Below are positions 42,959 through 50,599 of a stretch of DNA of 50,599 bases, in pieces. This stretch comes from Hyphomicrobiales bacterium (lineage in GTDB: Bacteria > Pseudomonadota > Alphaproteobacteria > Rhizobiales > Rhizobiaceae), in contig UBXM01000008.1 in assembly GCA_900469445.1 (NCBI GenBank), positions 1 through 50,599 of the forward strand. Direction: 5' to 3'. Position 1 is the first letter of the stretch. Every line of letters starts with the position of its first letter. The translations under genes and the position numbers were made by a program. A model generated the notes under the pieces. The model was given only the letters and a program-made list of their open reading frames with translations, was not told the origin of the DNA and did no database searches.

Positions 42959-43762
42959 ATGTCCGTGAATGAGTTGTTGGAAACGATCGTCGATGCCCCG
43001 GATTTCGCCCCCGGCCACGTATGGCTGGCGGGTGCCGGCCCCGGTCATCCGCGTTACCTGACGCTGGAAGTGGCCGATGCGCTGAAAAAGGCGGATGTGA
43101 TCGTGCATGATGCGCTGGTTTCTGACGGCGTGCTGGCGCTGGCGGTGACAAAAGACCTGATCTTCGTCGGCAAGCGTGGCGGCAAGCCATCCGTCGCGCA
43201 GGACGATATCACGGCCAAACTGATCGAACTGGCAAAGGCGGGCAAGCGCGTCTTGCGGCTGAAGGGCGGCGATCCCTTCATCTTCGGCCGCGGTGGCGAG
43301 GAAGCGGAAGCGCTGGTGAAGGAAGATATTCCCTTCCGCGTGCTGCCCGGCATGACATCCGCATTGGCGGCGCTCGCTTCCGCCAACATTCCCGCCACGA
43401 TGCGTGGCATCAGCCGGTCGATCACGCTGGCAACCGGCCATGCAGCCGGCACGCCCGGCGATCTCGACTGGAAGGCGCTGGCAAAAACCGGCGAACCGAT
43501 CGTCGTTTATATGGGTGTCAGCACGATCGGCACGATCGCCCGACTGCTGATGGAAGGCGGTCTTGCCGCGGACACGCCTGTCGCCGTGCTGATGGCCGCA
43601 ACGACGCCGGACGAACGCTCGATGACGGCGACGCTTGCCACCGTCGAGGCGGAAGTGGCGCGCCAGAATTTTGCCGCCCCGGCGCTGATCGTCATCGGCA
43701 GGATCGTTTCCATGCAGGCTGTCCTGTCCGGGCAGGCCGTACTTTCAGGTGAAACCCCATGA
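42959..43762 (+). CDS. cobA: uroporphyrinogen-III C-methyltransferase
   Basis: CobA (SUMT) makes precorrin-2 from uroporphyrinogen III with two SAM, opening the corrin and siroheme branch. The 267-residue protein starts after a short N-terminal tail with VWLAGAGPGHPRYLTLEVADAL, followed by KRGGKPSVAQDDI, VLRLKGGDPFIFGRGGEEAEAL, PGMTSALAA and the late VYMGVSTI. There is no CysG-type dehydrogenase/chelatase part, so it is a dedicated SUMT. ATG 42959 has AAAAGG seven bases upstream. It overlaps cobB by ATGA. Confidence 0.96.
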   Translation: MSVNELLETIVDAPDFAPGHVWLAGAGPGHPRYLTLEVADALKKADVIVHDALVSDGVLALAVTKDLIFVGKRGGKPSVAQDDITAKLIELAKAGKRVLRLKGGDPFIFGRGGEEAEALVKEDIPFRVLPGMTSALAALASANIPATMRGISRSITLATGHAAGTPGDLDWKALAKTGEPIVVYMGVSTIGTIARLLMEGGLAADTPVAVLMAATTPDERSMTATLATVEAEVARQNFAAPALIVIGRIVSMQAVLSGQAVLSGETP

Positions 43763-45072
43763 CGGCCCGCGCCCTCATCATCGGCGCACCACGCTCCGGG
43801 TCCGGCAAGACGAGCGTCACGATCGGCTTGCTCCGGGCGTTTCAGCGGCGCGGCGTGAAAGTCCGCGGCGTAAAAACCGGGCCGGATTATATCGACCCCG
43901 GCTTTCACGAGGCGGCGACGCGCCTGCCCGGCCTCAATCTTGACAGCTGGGCCATGGCGCCCGATCTGCTGCGCCATCTGGCGCGCGAACAGGCTGAAGA
44001 TGCCGAGCTTATCCTGATCGAAAGCGCCATGGGCCTGTTCGACGGCATCGTCACAGAACCCAATCGTTCCGGCGCCGCATCCGATCTGGCCCGGCTTTTT
44101 GGCCTGCCCGTGCTTCTGGTGCTCGACGTTTCCGGCCAGAGCCAGACGGCGGCGGCAATCGCCTGCGGTTTCATGCATTACGACCCGGACGTGAAGATGG
44201 CCGCCTGCGTGCTGAACCGCGCCGGCAGCGAACGGCATAAGAAGCTTTCGGGTGACGCGATCGAGGCACTTGGCCTGCCGGTCGTCGGCACGGTTCTGCG
44301 CGACCCGACGCTTGTTCTGCCCGAGCGCCATCTCGGCCTCGTTCAGGCGAGCGAACATCCGGAAATGGATGCGCATATCGACCGTTTGGCCGATGCGATG
44401 GAACAGTCGCTCGATCTCGATGCGGTTTTTGCCGCAGCAAAGCCTTTCAACATTCCTGCGGGTTCAACGGAAAAGGCGCTGCCGCCACCGGGACAAAGGA
44501 TCGCGCTTGCCGAGGATGCGGCCTTCACCTTCCTCTATCCGCATATCAAGCGCCAATGGCGCGCCATGGGGGCGGAGATCGTGACCTTTTCCCCGCTCGC
44601 CGACGAAGCCCCGCCGGCCGATTGCGACATCTGCTGGCTGCCGGGCGGTTATCCCGAGCTGCATCCCGGCAAGCTGGCTGCAGCCGACAATTTCAAGGCG
44701 GGCCTGAGGGCCTTCGCCGAAACGAAGCCCGTTCACGGCGAATGCGGCGGCTACATGGTGCTGGGCGAGGCCCTGGAGGATGCCGATGGCGTTACCCACG
44801 CCATGACCGGGCTGCTCTCCCACGCCACTAGCTTTGCGAAACGCAAGATGAACCTCGGTTACCGCCAGGCACGCCTGCTCGGCCCCTCTGCGATTGGCGC
44901 GGTCGACGACGTGATCCGTGGCCATGAGTTCCATTACGCACGCGTCATCGACGCCGGAACCGACCAGCCTCTCGCTATGATTGCAGACGGTCGTGGCGTC
45001 GAAATAGGCCCATCGGGTGGAAAACGTGGCTATGTGACCGGCACGTTTTTCCATGCAATAGCGCGCGACTGA
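43759..45072 (+). CDS. cobB: hydrogenobyrinic acid a,c-diamide synthase (glutamine-hydrolysing)
   Basis: CobB amidates the a and c side chains of hydrogenobyrinic acid before cobalt insertion. The 437-residue protein has an N-terminal ATP-binding domain (IIGAPRSGSGKTSVTIGLLR, about 7-26; VKTGPDYIDPGFHE) and a C-terminal triad glutaminase with the nucleophile in PVHGECGGYMVLGEAL (about 325-340) and PGGYPELHPGKLA. It closes the rightward operon and is followed by a strong terminator. Confidence 0.96.
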   Translation: MTARALIIGAPRSGSGKTSVTIGLLRAFQRRGVKVRGVKTGPDYIDPGFHEAATRLPGLNLDSWAMAPDLLRHLAREQAEDAELILIESAMGLFDGIVTEPNRSGAASDLARLFGLPVLLVLDVSGQSQTAAAIACGFMHYDPDVKMAACVLNRAGSERHKKLSGDAIEALGLPVVGTVLRDPTLVLPERHLGLVQASEHPEMDAHIDRLADAMEQSLDLDAVFAAAKPFNIPAGSTEKALPPPGQRIALAEDAAFTFLYPHIKRQWRAMGAEIVTFSPLADEAPPADCDICWLPGGYPELHPGKLAAADNFKAGLRAFAETKPVHGECGGYMVLGEALEDADGVTHAMTGLLSHATSFAKRKMNLGYRQARLLGPSAIGAVDDVIRGHEFHYARVIDAGTDQPLAMIADGRGVEIGPSGGKRGYVTGTFFHAIARD

Positions 45073-45077
45073 GCCTA

Positions 45078-45108
45078 TTCGGCGCCTGCCTGCCAGGCGC
45101 CGAATTTT
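45078..45108 (+). terminator. intrinsic terminator ending the cob operon
   Basis: TTCGGCGCCTG (45078-45088) pairs perfectly with CAGGCGCCGAA (45094-45104) over a five-base loop, followed by TTTT. It lies six bases after the cobB stop. Confidence 0.93.
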
Positions 45109-45427
45109 CGCAACCCATGGGAGGTTGCCAAATGTGTCGCATCAAAGGCACTTAATGTCGTAGCGAAGGCTCACCCGCGCGACACCGCGCCCTTACCATT
45201 CATCAAGCCTCAACGGGCCTTCGATCACAGAGCAGATTTTCCCGAGGCAGATAAGCTCACGCAGATGAGCGGGAGACTGCAGAAGAAAGGAAGTTATGTC
45301 GGCGGCAACCGAACCATTTCCCACGATCGACAGCATGAAACACCCCTCTCGATGGAAGAGGAAACCGGACGACGGGGTGTCGATGACAAGAACAGAAATC
45401 TGCATCGGATAAAGGGGAACAAGGGAA
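45109..45427. other. intergenic region upstream of the ABC transporter operon
   Basis: About 320 bases without an established gene. It should hold the promoter of the transporter operon, but I cannot point to clear boxes. The only candidate coding stretch is a 38-codon frame with a fair ribosome site at 45296-45412. Confidence 0.5.
45296..45412 (+). CDS. possible 38-residue leader peptide upstream of the transporter operon
   Basis: ATG 45296 follows AAAGGAAG and opens a 38-codon frame starting MSAATEPFPTIDSMKHPSRW and ending TRTEICIG. It stops 15 bases before the binding-protein gene. I recognise no family. A translated leader that couples to the next gene is possible; chance is equally so. 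Confidence 0.3.
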   Translation: MSAATEPFPTIDSMKHPSRWKRKPDDGVSMTRTEICIG

Positions 45428-47017
45428 ATGAACGATTTCACCAAATATCTGGCCGGACGCGTGACGGCAGGCGGCATGAACCGCCGCGAATTCATGGGCC
45501 GTGCCATGGCCGCCGGCCTGACGCTGACTGCAGCAGGCCAGCTGTTCGCCACCAGCGCCGCGGCCCAGGAGCCCCGGAAGGGCGGCACTCTCAAGCTTGG
45601 CCTCGAAGGCGGTGCCGCGACCGACAGCATCGATCCCGCCAAGGCAACCTCCCAGGTCATGTTCGCCGCTGTGCGCACCTGGGGTGACACGCTGGTGGAA
45701 ACCCATCCAGAGACCCGCGCACCGATCCCGTCGCTGGCCGAATCCTGGGCGCCATCGCCGGATGCCAAGACCTGGACCTTCAAGATCCGCAAGGGCGTGA
45801 CCTTCCACGACGGCAAGGAAATGACTGTCGATGATGTGGTCGCCACCTTGAAACGCCACAGCGACGAAAAGACGGAATCCGGTGCTGCCGGCATGCTGAA
45901 ATCGATCACCGCAATCGAAAACAAGGGCGGTGATCTGGTCGTCACGCTCGATGCGGGCAATGCCGACCTGCCTGCGATCTTTACCGATTATCACCTCGTC
46001 ATCCAGCCGAATGGCGGTGTCGACAAACCGACCGCCGGCATCGGCACCGGCCCCTACAAGGTCAAGAGCTTCGAACCCGGCGTTCGCATGACCTTCGAAA
46101 AGAACGAAAACGACTGGCGCTCTGACCGCGGTTATGTCCAGACCGTCGAAATGATTACGATGAACGACGCAACGGCGCGTGTCGCGGCACTGGCTTCGGG
46201 CCAGGTACAGTTCATCAACCGCGTCGACCCGAAGACTGTATCGCTTCTCACACGTGCCCCGACAGTGCAGCTTCTGACGACCTCCGGCGGCGGCCACTAT
46301 GTGTTCATCATGCACTGTGACAAGGCGCCGTTCGACAATATCGACGTCCGTATGGCGCTGAAATATGCGATCAACCGTGAGGAAATGGTCGAGCGCATTC
46401 TCGGTGGTTATGGCAAGGTCGGCAACGACTTCCCGATCAACGACACCTACGCTCTCTTCCCCGAAGGCATCGAGCAACGCGCCTACGATCCCGACAAGGC
46501 AGCCTTCCACTACAAGAAATCCGGCCATAGCGGCCCGATCCTGCTGCGCACTTCGGAAGTCGCTTTCCCCGGCGCGGTCGATGCCTCCGTCCTCTTCCAG
46601 CAGAGCGCCAAGAAGGCCGGCATCGAGATCGAACTGAAGCGGGAACCCGGCGACGGTTACTGGTCGAACGTCTGGAACGTCCAGCCCTTCTCGGCGTCCT
46701 ATTGGGGAAGTCGCGCAACGCAGGACCAGTTCTATTCCGGCGCTTACCTTTCAACCGCCGACTGGAACGATACCCGGTTCAAGAACGAGACCTTCGACAA
46801 GCTTCTGATTTCCGCACGCGGCGAACTGGACGAAGCCAAGCGCCGCGAGATGTATCGCGAAATGGCGATGCTGGTGCGTGACGAAGGCGGCACGATCCTG
46901 CCGATGTTCAATGATTTCGTGAATGCCGGCACGAAGAAGCTGATGGGTTATGTCAGCGATATCGGCAACGACATGTCGAACGGCTATGTGGCAAGCCGCG
47001 TCTGGCTTAGCGCCTGA
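45428..47017 (+). CDS. peptide/solute-binding protein of an ABC transporter (SBP family 5), Tat-exported
   Basis: The 529-residue periplasmic binding protein carries a twin-arginine signal (NRREFMGRAMAAGLTLTAAG, residues 18-37) with likely cleavage after Ala46 (SAAA-QEP). The mature part is the DppA/OppA-type fold: GGTLKLGLEGG, LAESWAPSPDAKTWTFKIRKGVTFHDGKEMTVDDVVATLKR in family order, and ALKYAINREEMVERILGGYG. Such proteins bind peptides, opines, nickel chelates or sugars; the ligand cannot be told from sequence. AAGGGA precedes ATG. It leads the four-gene transporter operon. Confidence 0.93.
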   Translation: MNDFTKYLAGRVTAGGMNRREFMGRAMAAGLTLTAAGQLFATSAAAQEPRKGGTLKLGLEGGAATDSIDPAKATSQVMFAAVRTWGDTLVETHPETRAPIPSLAESWAPSPDAKTWTFKIRKGVTFHDGKEMTVDDVVATLKRHSDEKTESGAAGMLKSITAIENKGGDLVVTLDAGNADLPAIFTDYHLVIQPNGGVDKPTAGIGTGPYKVKSFEPGVRMTFEKNENDWRSDRGYVQTVEMITMNDATARVAALASGQVQFINRVDPKTVSLLTRAPTVQLLTTSGGGHYVFIMHCDKAPFDNIDVRMALKYAINREEMVERILGGYGKVGNDFPINDTYALFPEGIEQRAYDPDKAAFHYKKSGHSGPILLRTSEVAFPGAVDASVLFQQSAKKAGIEIELKREPGDGYWSNVWNVQPFSASYWGSRATQDQFYSGAYLSTADWNDTRFKNETFDKLLISARGELDEAKRREMYREMAMLVRDEGGTILPMFNDFVNAGTKKLMGYVSDIGNDMSNGYVASRVWLSA

Positions 47018-47115
47018 TTCTGAATGCGGGGGCAGATGGCCCCAACGATGAATGGGGCCGCAGGGCAGAAGCTCTGCGGTCCGAACACTTCGTTTCGGAA
47101 CCGGGAACATAGCTG

Positions 47116-48123
47116 ATGTCAAATTCCGCAGAGGCGGGCGGATCGCCCGACCGTAGCCTGAGGGAGCGTTTTCCCTTGGCGGCCATTATCGTCGAGCGCT
47201 GTCTTCTGTCGCTCGTTCTTCTTTTCGCCGTTTCCGTGCTGATCTTTGCCGGCGTGGAAGCCCTACCCGGCGATTTCGCCACGACCTATCTCGGCCAGTC
47301 GGCAACGCCGCAGGCGATCGCCAACATGACGGCTGAACTCGGTCTCGATCGCCCTGTCGCAACCCGCTATTTCGACTGGCTTGGCGGCGTGTTGCAAGGT
47401 GATCTGGGAACCTCCTGGGCAAGCCGCAATTCTGTCTCGGAACAGGTCGCCAATCGGCTCGGAAATTCGCTTTTTCTCGCGGGCTTCGCCGCAATCATCG
47501 CCGTGCCGCTGGCGATCGGGCTTGGCATGCTGTCGGTTCACTTTCGCGACCGCATGCCCGACAAGATCATCAACGTCATTTCGCTTGCGGCTATCTCGCT
47601 GCCGGAATTCTTCATCGGCTATCTGCTGATCCTCTATTTCGCCGTCGATTTCGGCATCGCCACCTTTCCGGCAACCGTTTACGAAGGCATGGGCTTCCTC
47701 GAACGCATCCAGACGATCGCACTGCCGACGGCAACGCTGGTTCTCGTTGTTCTCGCCCATATGATGCGCATGACACGGGCGGCCATCCTCTCGGTCATGT
47801 CTTCCGCCTATATGGAAACGGCCGAGTTGAAGGGACTTTCCAGCTGGCGGGCGATCGTCAAGCACGCGGCCCCCAATGCTCTTGCCCCGATCATCAACGT
47901 CGTGGCGCTCAATCTCGCCTATCTGGTGGTCGGTGTCGTCGTTGTCGAAGTCGTCTTCGTTTATCCCGGCATGGGCCAATATATGGTCGATGCGGTGACG
48001 GTGCGCGACATGCCGGTCGTGCAGGCCTGTGGCCTGATCTTCGCCGCGGTCTACATCCTCCTCAATATGGTGGCCGATATCCTGGCGATCATCGCCAATC
48101 CCAGACTGAGGCATCCGCGATGA
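47116..48123 (+). CDS. ABC transporter permease, DppB/OppB type
   Basis: The 335-residue inner-membrane permease starts with a charged N-terminus, a first helix (CLLSLVLLFAVSVLIFAGVE) and the DppB hallmark GDFATTYLGQSATPQAIANM, with GLDRPVATRYFDWLGGVLQGDLGTSW in the periplasmic loop. Five more helices follow, and the EAA-type ATPase contact is SSAYMETAELKGLSSWRAI (about 233-251). It follows the binding protein by 98 bases and overlaps the second permease by ATGA. Confidence 0.95.
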   Translation: MSNSAEAGGSPDRSLRERFPLAAIIVERCLLSLVLLFAVSVLIFAGVEALPGDFATTYLGQSATPQAIANMTAELGLDRPVATRYFDWLGGVLQGDLGTSWASRNSVSEQVANRLGNSLFLAGFAAIIAVPLAIGLGMLSVHFRDRMPDKIINVISLAAISLPEFFIGYLLILYFAVDFGIATFPATVYEGMGFLERIQTIALPTATLVLVVLAHMMRMTRAAILSVMSSAYMETAELKGLSSWRAIVKHAAPNALAPIINVVALNLAYLVVGVVVVEVVFVYPGMGQYMVDAVTVRDMPVVQACGLIFAAVYILLNMVADILAIIANPRLRHPR

Positions 48124-48947
48124 GAGCAAGAGAAATCCCCATCACCGCCTGGATCGGTCTGTTCGGCATCGCACTCGCCGTCTTCTGCGCCCTCTTCGCC
48201 CCCTGGATTGCACCACATGGCGAAACGGAAGTGGTTGGCGGCGTTTGGCAGGTACCGGACGACCAGTTCTTCTTCGGGTTGGACAATCTCGGTCGCGATA
48301 TCCTCTCGCGCCTGATCTACGGCACCCGCACGACGCTGCTGGTCGCGTTGGCGGCGACCGTTCTGTCGTTTTCGCTGGGCATCATCCTGAGCTTCACGGC
48401 CGCCGTCTCCGGCGGATTGGTCGACACCGTATTCTCCCGTTTCAACGACCTGATGATGTCGATCCCGACGCTGATCTTCGCGCTCGTCGTGCTGGCCGTC
48501 CTGCCGCAATACCTGGTCGTGCTGATCCTGGTCATGGCCGTGCTCGATTCCACCCGCGTCTATCGCCTCGGCCGCGCCGTGGCGCTGGATGTTGCCGTGA
48601 TGGAATTCGTAGAGGCGGCAAAGCTGCGCGGCGAAGGCAAGATCTGGATCATCTTTCGCGAGATCCTTCCAAACACCTTGTCTCCACTATTGGCCGAATT
48701 CGGCCTGCGCTTCGCCTTCGCCATCCTTTTCCTCTCCACCCTCTCCTTCCTCGGCCTTGGCATCCAGCCGCCGACGGCGGACTGGGGCGGAATGGTGAAG
48801 GAGAACAAGGACGGCATCATCTTCGGCATATCGGCCGCACTCGTGCCCGGCTCGGCGATCGCGGCGCTTTGCATCTGCGTCAATCTCATCGTCGATTGGC
48901 TCCTGAAACGAACCTCCAGCCTGAAGGGAGGCCGTGGCGATGCCTGA
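48120..48947 (+). CDS. ABC transporter permease, DppC/OppC type
   Basis: The 275-residue partner permease has an N-terminal helix (ITAWIGLFGIALAVFCALFAPW), the DppC motif FFFGLDNLGRDILSRLIYGTRTTL in the loop (about 53-75), further helices and the EAA loop MEFVEAAKLRGEGKIWIIFREILPN (about 161-185). It overlaps the first permease by four bases and the ATPase gene by eight, which indicates translational coupling and fixed stoichiometry. Confidence 0.95.
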   Translation: MRAREIPITAWIGLFGIALAVFCALFAPWIAPHGETEVVGGVWQVPDDQFFFGLDNLGRDILSRLIYGTRTTLLVALAATVLSFSLGIILSFTAAVSGGLVDTVFSRFNDLMMSIPTLIFALVVLAVLPQYLVVLILVMAVLDSTRVYRLGRAVALDVAVMEFVEAAKLRGEGKIWIIFREILPNTLSPLLAEFGLRFAFAILFLSTLSFLGLGIQPPTADWGGMVKENKDGIIFGISAALVPGSAIAALCICVNLIVDWLLKRTSSLKGGRGDA

Positions 48948-50577
48948 TACCCATCTTCTCTCTGTCCGTGATCTCAGGATCGAGGCGACAAGCTACCCAC
49001 CGGGCGAGGCACCGAAACGGATCACCATTGTCGATGGCGTCTCCTTTGATCTTCAAAAGGGCAAGGTCCTCGGCCTGATCGGCGAATCCGGCGCCGGCAA
49101 ATCGACGATCGGCCTCTCTGCGCTGGCATATGGCCGTGGTGGTGCGGAGATCACCGGCGGAGAAGTGAAACTCGACGGCACCGACATCCTGAAACTCGGT
49201 AAAGGCGGCATTAGAAAACTGCGCGGCGCGCGCATCTGTTATGTCGCGCAATCGGCGGCGGCCGCCTTCAATCCCGCCCATCGCTTGGGCGATCAGGTGA
49301 TCGAGGCGACGGTCAAGCACGGACTGATGAGCAGGCAGGAGGCGCGCAAGCGCGCGCTTTATCTTTTCCAGGTGCTGGGCCTGCCAAGCCCCGAAACCTT
49401 CGGTGATCGTTTCCCGCATCAGGTCTCGGGCGGGCAGTTGCAGCGTGCCATGACCGCCATGGCGCTCTGCTCCAACCCTGATCTGATCGTCTTCGACGAG
49501 CCGACGACGGCGCTTGATGTGACCACCCAGATCGATGTTCTGGCCGCGATCAAGCATGCGATCGAGGAAACCGATACGGCTGCGCTCTACATCACCCACG
49601 ATCTCGCGGTGGTCGCCCAGATTTCCGACGACATCATGGTTCTGCGTCATGGCAAGACAGTGGAATACGGCCCGGTGCAGCAGATCATCGAAGCACCGAC
49701 GCAGGACTATACCCGCGCGCTGGTCAATGTGCGTCAGACAGCCCGCGACGAGGCTGCCGACCAGTCCAAGCCGCTGCTGAAGGTGGATAATGTCAGTGCC
49801 GAATATTCCAACGGCTTCAAGGTTCTGCACGGCGTCTCGCTGCATCTCTGCAAGGGGCAGACATTGGCGATTGTCGGCGAATCCGGCTCAGGAAAGTCGA
49901 CGCTTGCGCGTGTCATTACCGGTCTCCTGCCGCCGAGCGAAGGCAAGATCACCTTCGAGGGAAAACCGCTGACGCCGTCGCTGAAAAATCGCTCTCGCGA
50001 CGATCTGCGCCGGATTCAGCTGATTTACCAAATGGCCGATACGGCCATGAACCCGCGCCAGACGGTGCGTGACATTATCGGTCGGCCGCTGACCTTCTAT
50101 TACGGCCTCAGAGGCGCCAAAAAGACCGCTCGCGTAAAGGAATTGCTCGAGCAGATCGAGATGGGCAACGGTTTCATCGATCGTTATCCGGCAGAGCTTT
50201 CCGGCGGGCAGAAGCAGCGTGTGGCAATTGCCCGTGCGCTAGCGGCGAAACCCGAACTGATCCTGTGTGACGAGCCGACCTCGGCGCTCGACCCTCTGGT
50301 CGCCGAAGGCATTCTCAAACTGCTGATGAAACTGCAGGAAGAGCAGCAGCTCTCCTATGTTTTCATCACCCATGACATCGCTATCGTGAAGGCAATCGCC
50401 GATTCGGTCGCGGTCATGCATCGCGGCAGGCTGGTTCGTTTCGGACCGAAATCCCAGGCACTGTCGCCCCCCTTCGACGACTATACCGACCTTCTCCTCA
50501 AATCCGTGCCTGAAATGGAGCTCGGCTGGCTGGAGAAGGTACTCGCCACACGGCGCATGGAAAGCGCCGGAAACTGA
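48940..50577 (+). CDS. fused double ATP-binding protein of the peptide-type ABC transporter
   Basis: The 545-residue protein contains two complete ABC ATPase domains in one chain, equivalent to DppD plus DppF. Domain 1 (about 1-260) has Walker [10 protein letters not shown], signature [10 protein letters not shown] and Walker [13 protein letters not shown]. Domain 2 (about 275-540) has [24 protein letters not shown] and [12 protein letters not shown]. Each has a switch His in ITHDLA or ITHDIA. I chose ATG 48940 with GGAGG eight bases upstream; a GTG at 48934 is too close to the ribosome site. It ends 22 bases before the window edge. Confidence 0.95.
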   Translation: MPDTHLLSVRDLRIEATSYPPGEAPKRITIVDGVSFDLQKGKVLGLIGESGAGKSTIGLSALAYGRGGAEITGGEVKLDGTDILKLGKGGIRKLRGARICYVAQSAAAAFNPAHRLGDQVIEATVKHGLMSRQEARKRALYLFQVLGLPSPETFGDRFPHQVSGGQLQRAMTAMALCSNPDLIVFDEPTTALDVTTQIDVLAAIKHAIEETDTAALYITHDLAVVAQISDDIMVLRHGKTVEYGPVQQIIEAPTQDYTRALVNVRQTARDEAADQSKPLLKVDNVSAEYSNGFKVLHGVSLHLCKGQTLAIVGESGSGKSTLARVITGLLPPSEGKITFEGKPLTPSLKNRSRDDLRRIQLIYQMADTAMNPRQTVRDIIGRPLTFYYGLRGAKKTARVKELLEQIEMGNGFIDRYPAELSGGQKQRVAIARALAAKPELILCDEPTSALDPLVAEGILKLLMKLQEEQQLSYVFITHDIAIVKAIADSVAVMHRGRLVRFGPKSQALSPPFDDYTDLLLKSVPEMELGWLEKVLATRRMESAGN

Positions 50578-50599
50578 GGGCAGCCCCTCATCCGCCTGC

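Noticed and set aside
45257..46528. A 423-codon minus-strand frame opposite the binding-protein gene
   Set aside because: Antisense to a gene with clear Tat signal and family motifs; no ribosome site or family likeness.

Overview
The window reads as chromosomal DNA of a GC-rich alphaproteobacterium of the order Rhizobiales, most likely Rhizobiaceae (Agrobacterium/Rhizobium relatives). This rests on the gene families and their rhizobial arrangement, on rhizobial-type palindromic repeats, and on an rRNA-operon-type promoter and leader of the kind I know from this group. No phage, plasmid, insertion-sequence, CRISPR or tRNA signal was found.

Layout. 1-300: leader and promoter of what appears to be an rRNA operon running leftward off the window. 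458-2052: purC and a TetR regulator. 2207-8117: RND multidrug efflux operon (lipoprotein adaptor, pump, NodT-type outer-membrane channel). 8248-11078: elongation factor P and its two modification genes, epmA and epmB. 11079-11843: repeat-rich, gene-free stretch. 11844-14056: a secreted GH5 glycosidase and purU. 14143-16830: a three-domain kinase/M23/aminotransferase protein whose catalytic residues are largely eroded. 16831-17440: a hairpin-rich leader, a possible 30-residue peptide and a conserved 65-residue protein. 17521-21752: a stand-alone Lrp-type sensor domain, a LysR regulator, an FAD amine oxidase and an ALDH7 dehydrogenase, probably for lysine/pipecolate catabolism. 21763-24423: a P1 peptidase, then a two-gene membrane protein plus alpha/beta-hydrolase cassette. 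24427-45072: a large cobalamin locus. 45296-50577: a peptide-type ABC transporter (binding protein, two permeases, fused double ATPase).

Cobalamin locus. Two divergent promoters near 29710-29780 each feed a cobalamin riboswitch. The leftward riboswitch controls cbtB-cbtA-cobO-cobQ (cobalt uptake, adenosylation, amidation). The rightward one controls DUF1636-cobW-cobN-cobG-cobH-cobI-cobJ-(cobK)-cobL-cobE-cobM-(cbiD)-cobA-cobB. Most rightward genes overlap by four bases (ATGA or GTGA). cobK and cbiD lie on the opposite strand inside this series, overlapping the 3' end of the preceding gene; cobK starts one base away from cobL. The route is the oxygen-dependent one (CobG, CobN), but CbiD stands where CobF would be expected. 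cobC and cobD diverge four bases apart at the left end.

Most notable. Two unrelated palindromic repeats sit in frame inside the neighbouring genes cobN and cobG and would add peptide segments to both enzymes. This resembles the palindromic elements described in Rickettsia proteins. The eroded three-domain protein, the divergent riboswitch pair and the antisense genes inside the cob operon are the next most interesting.
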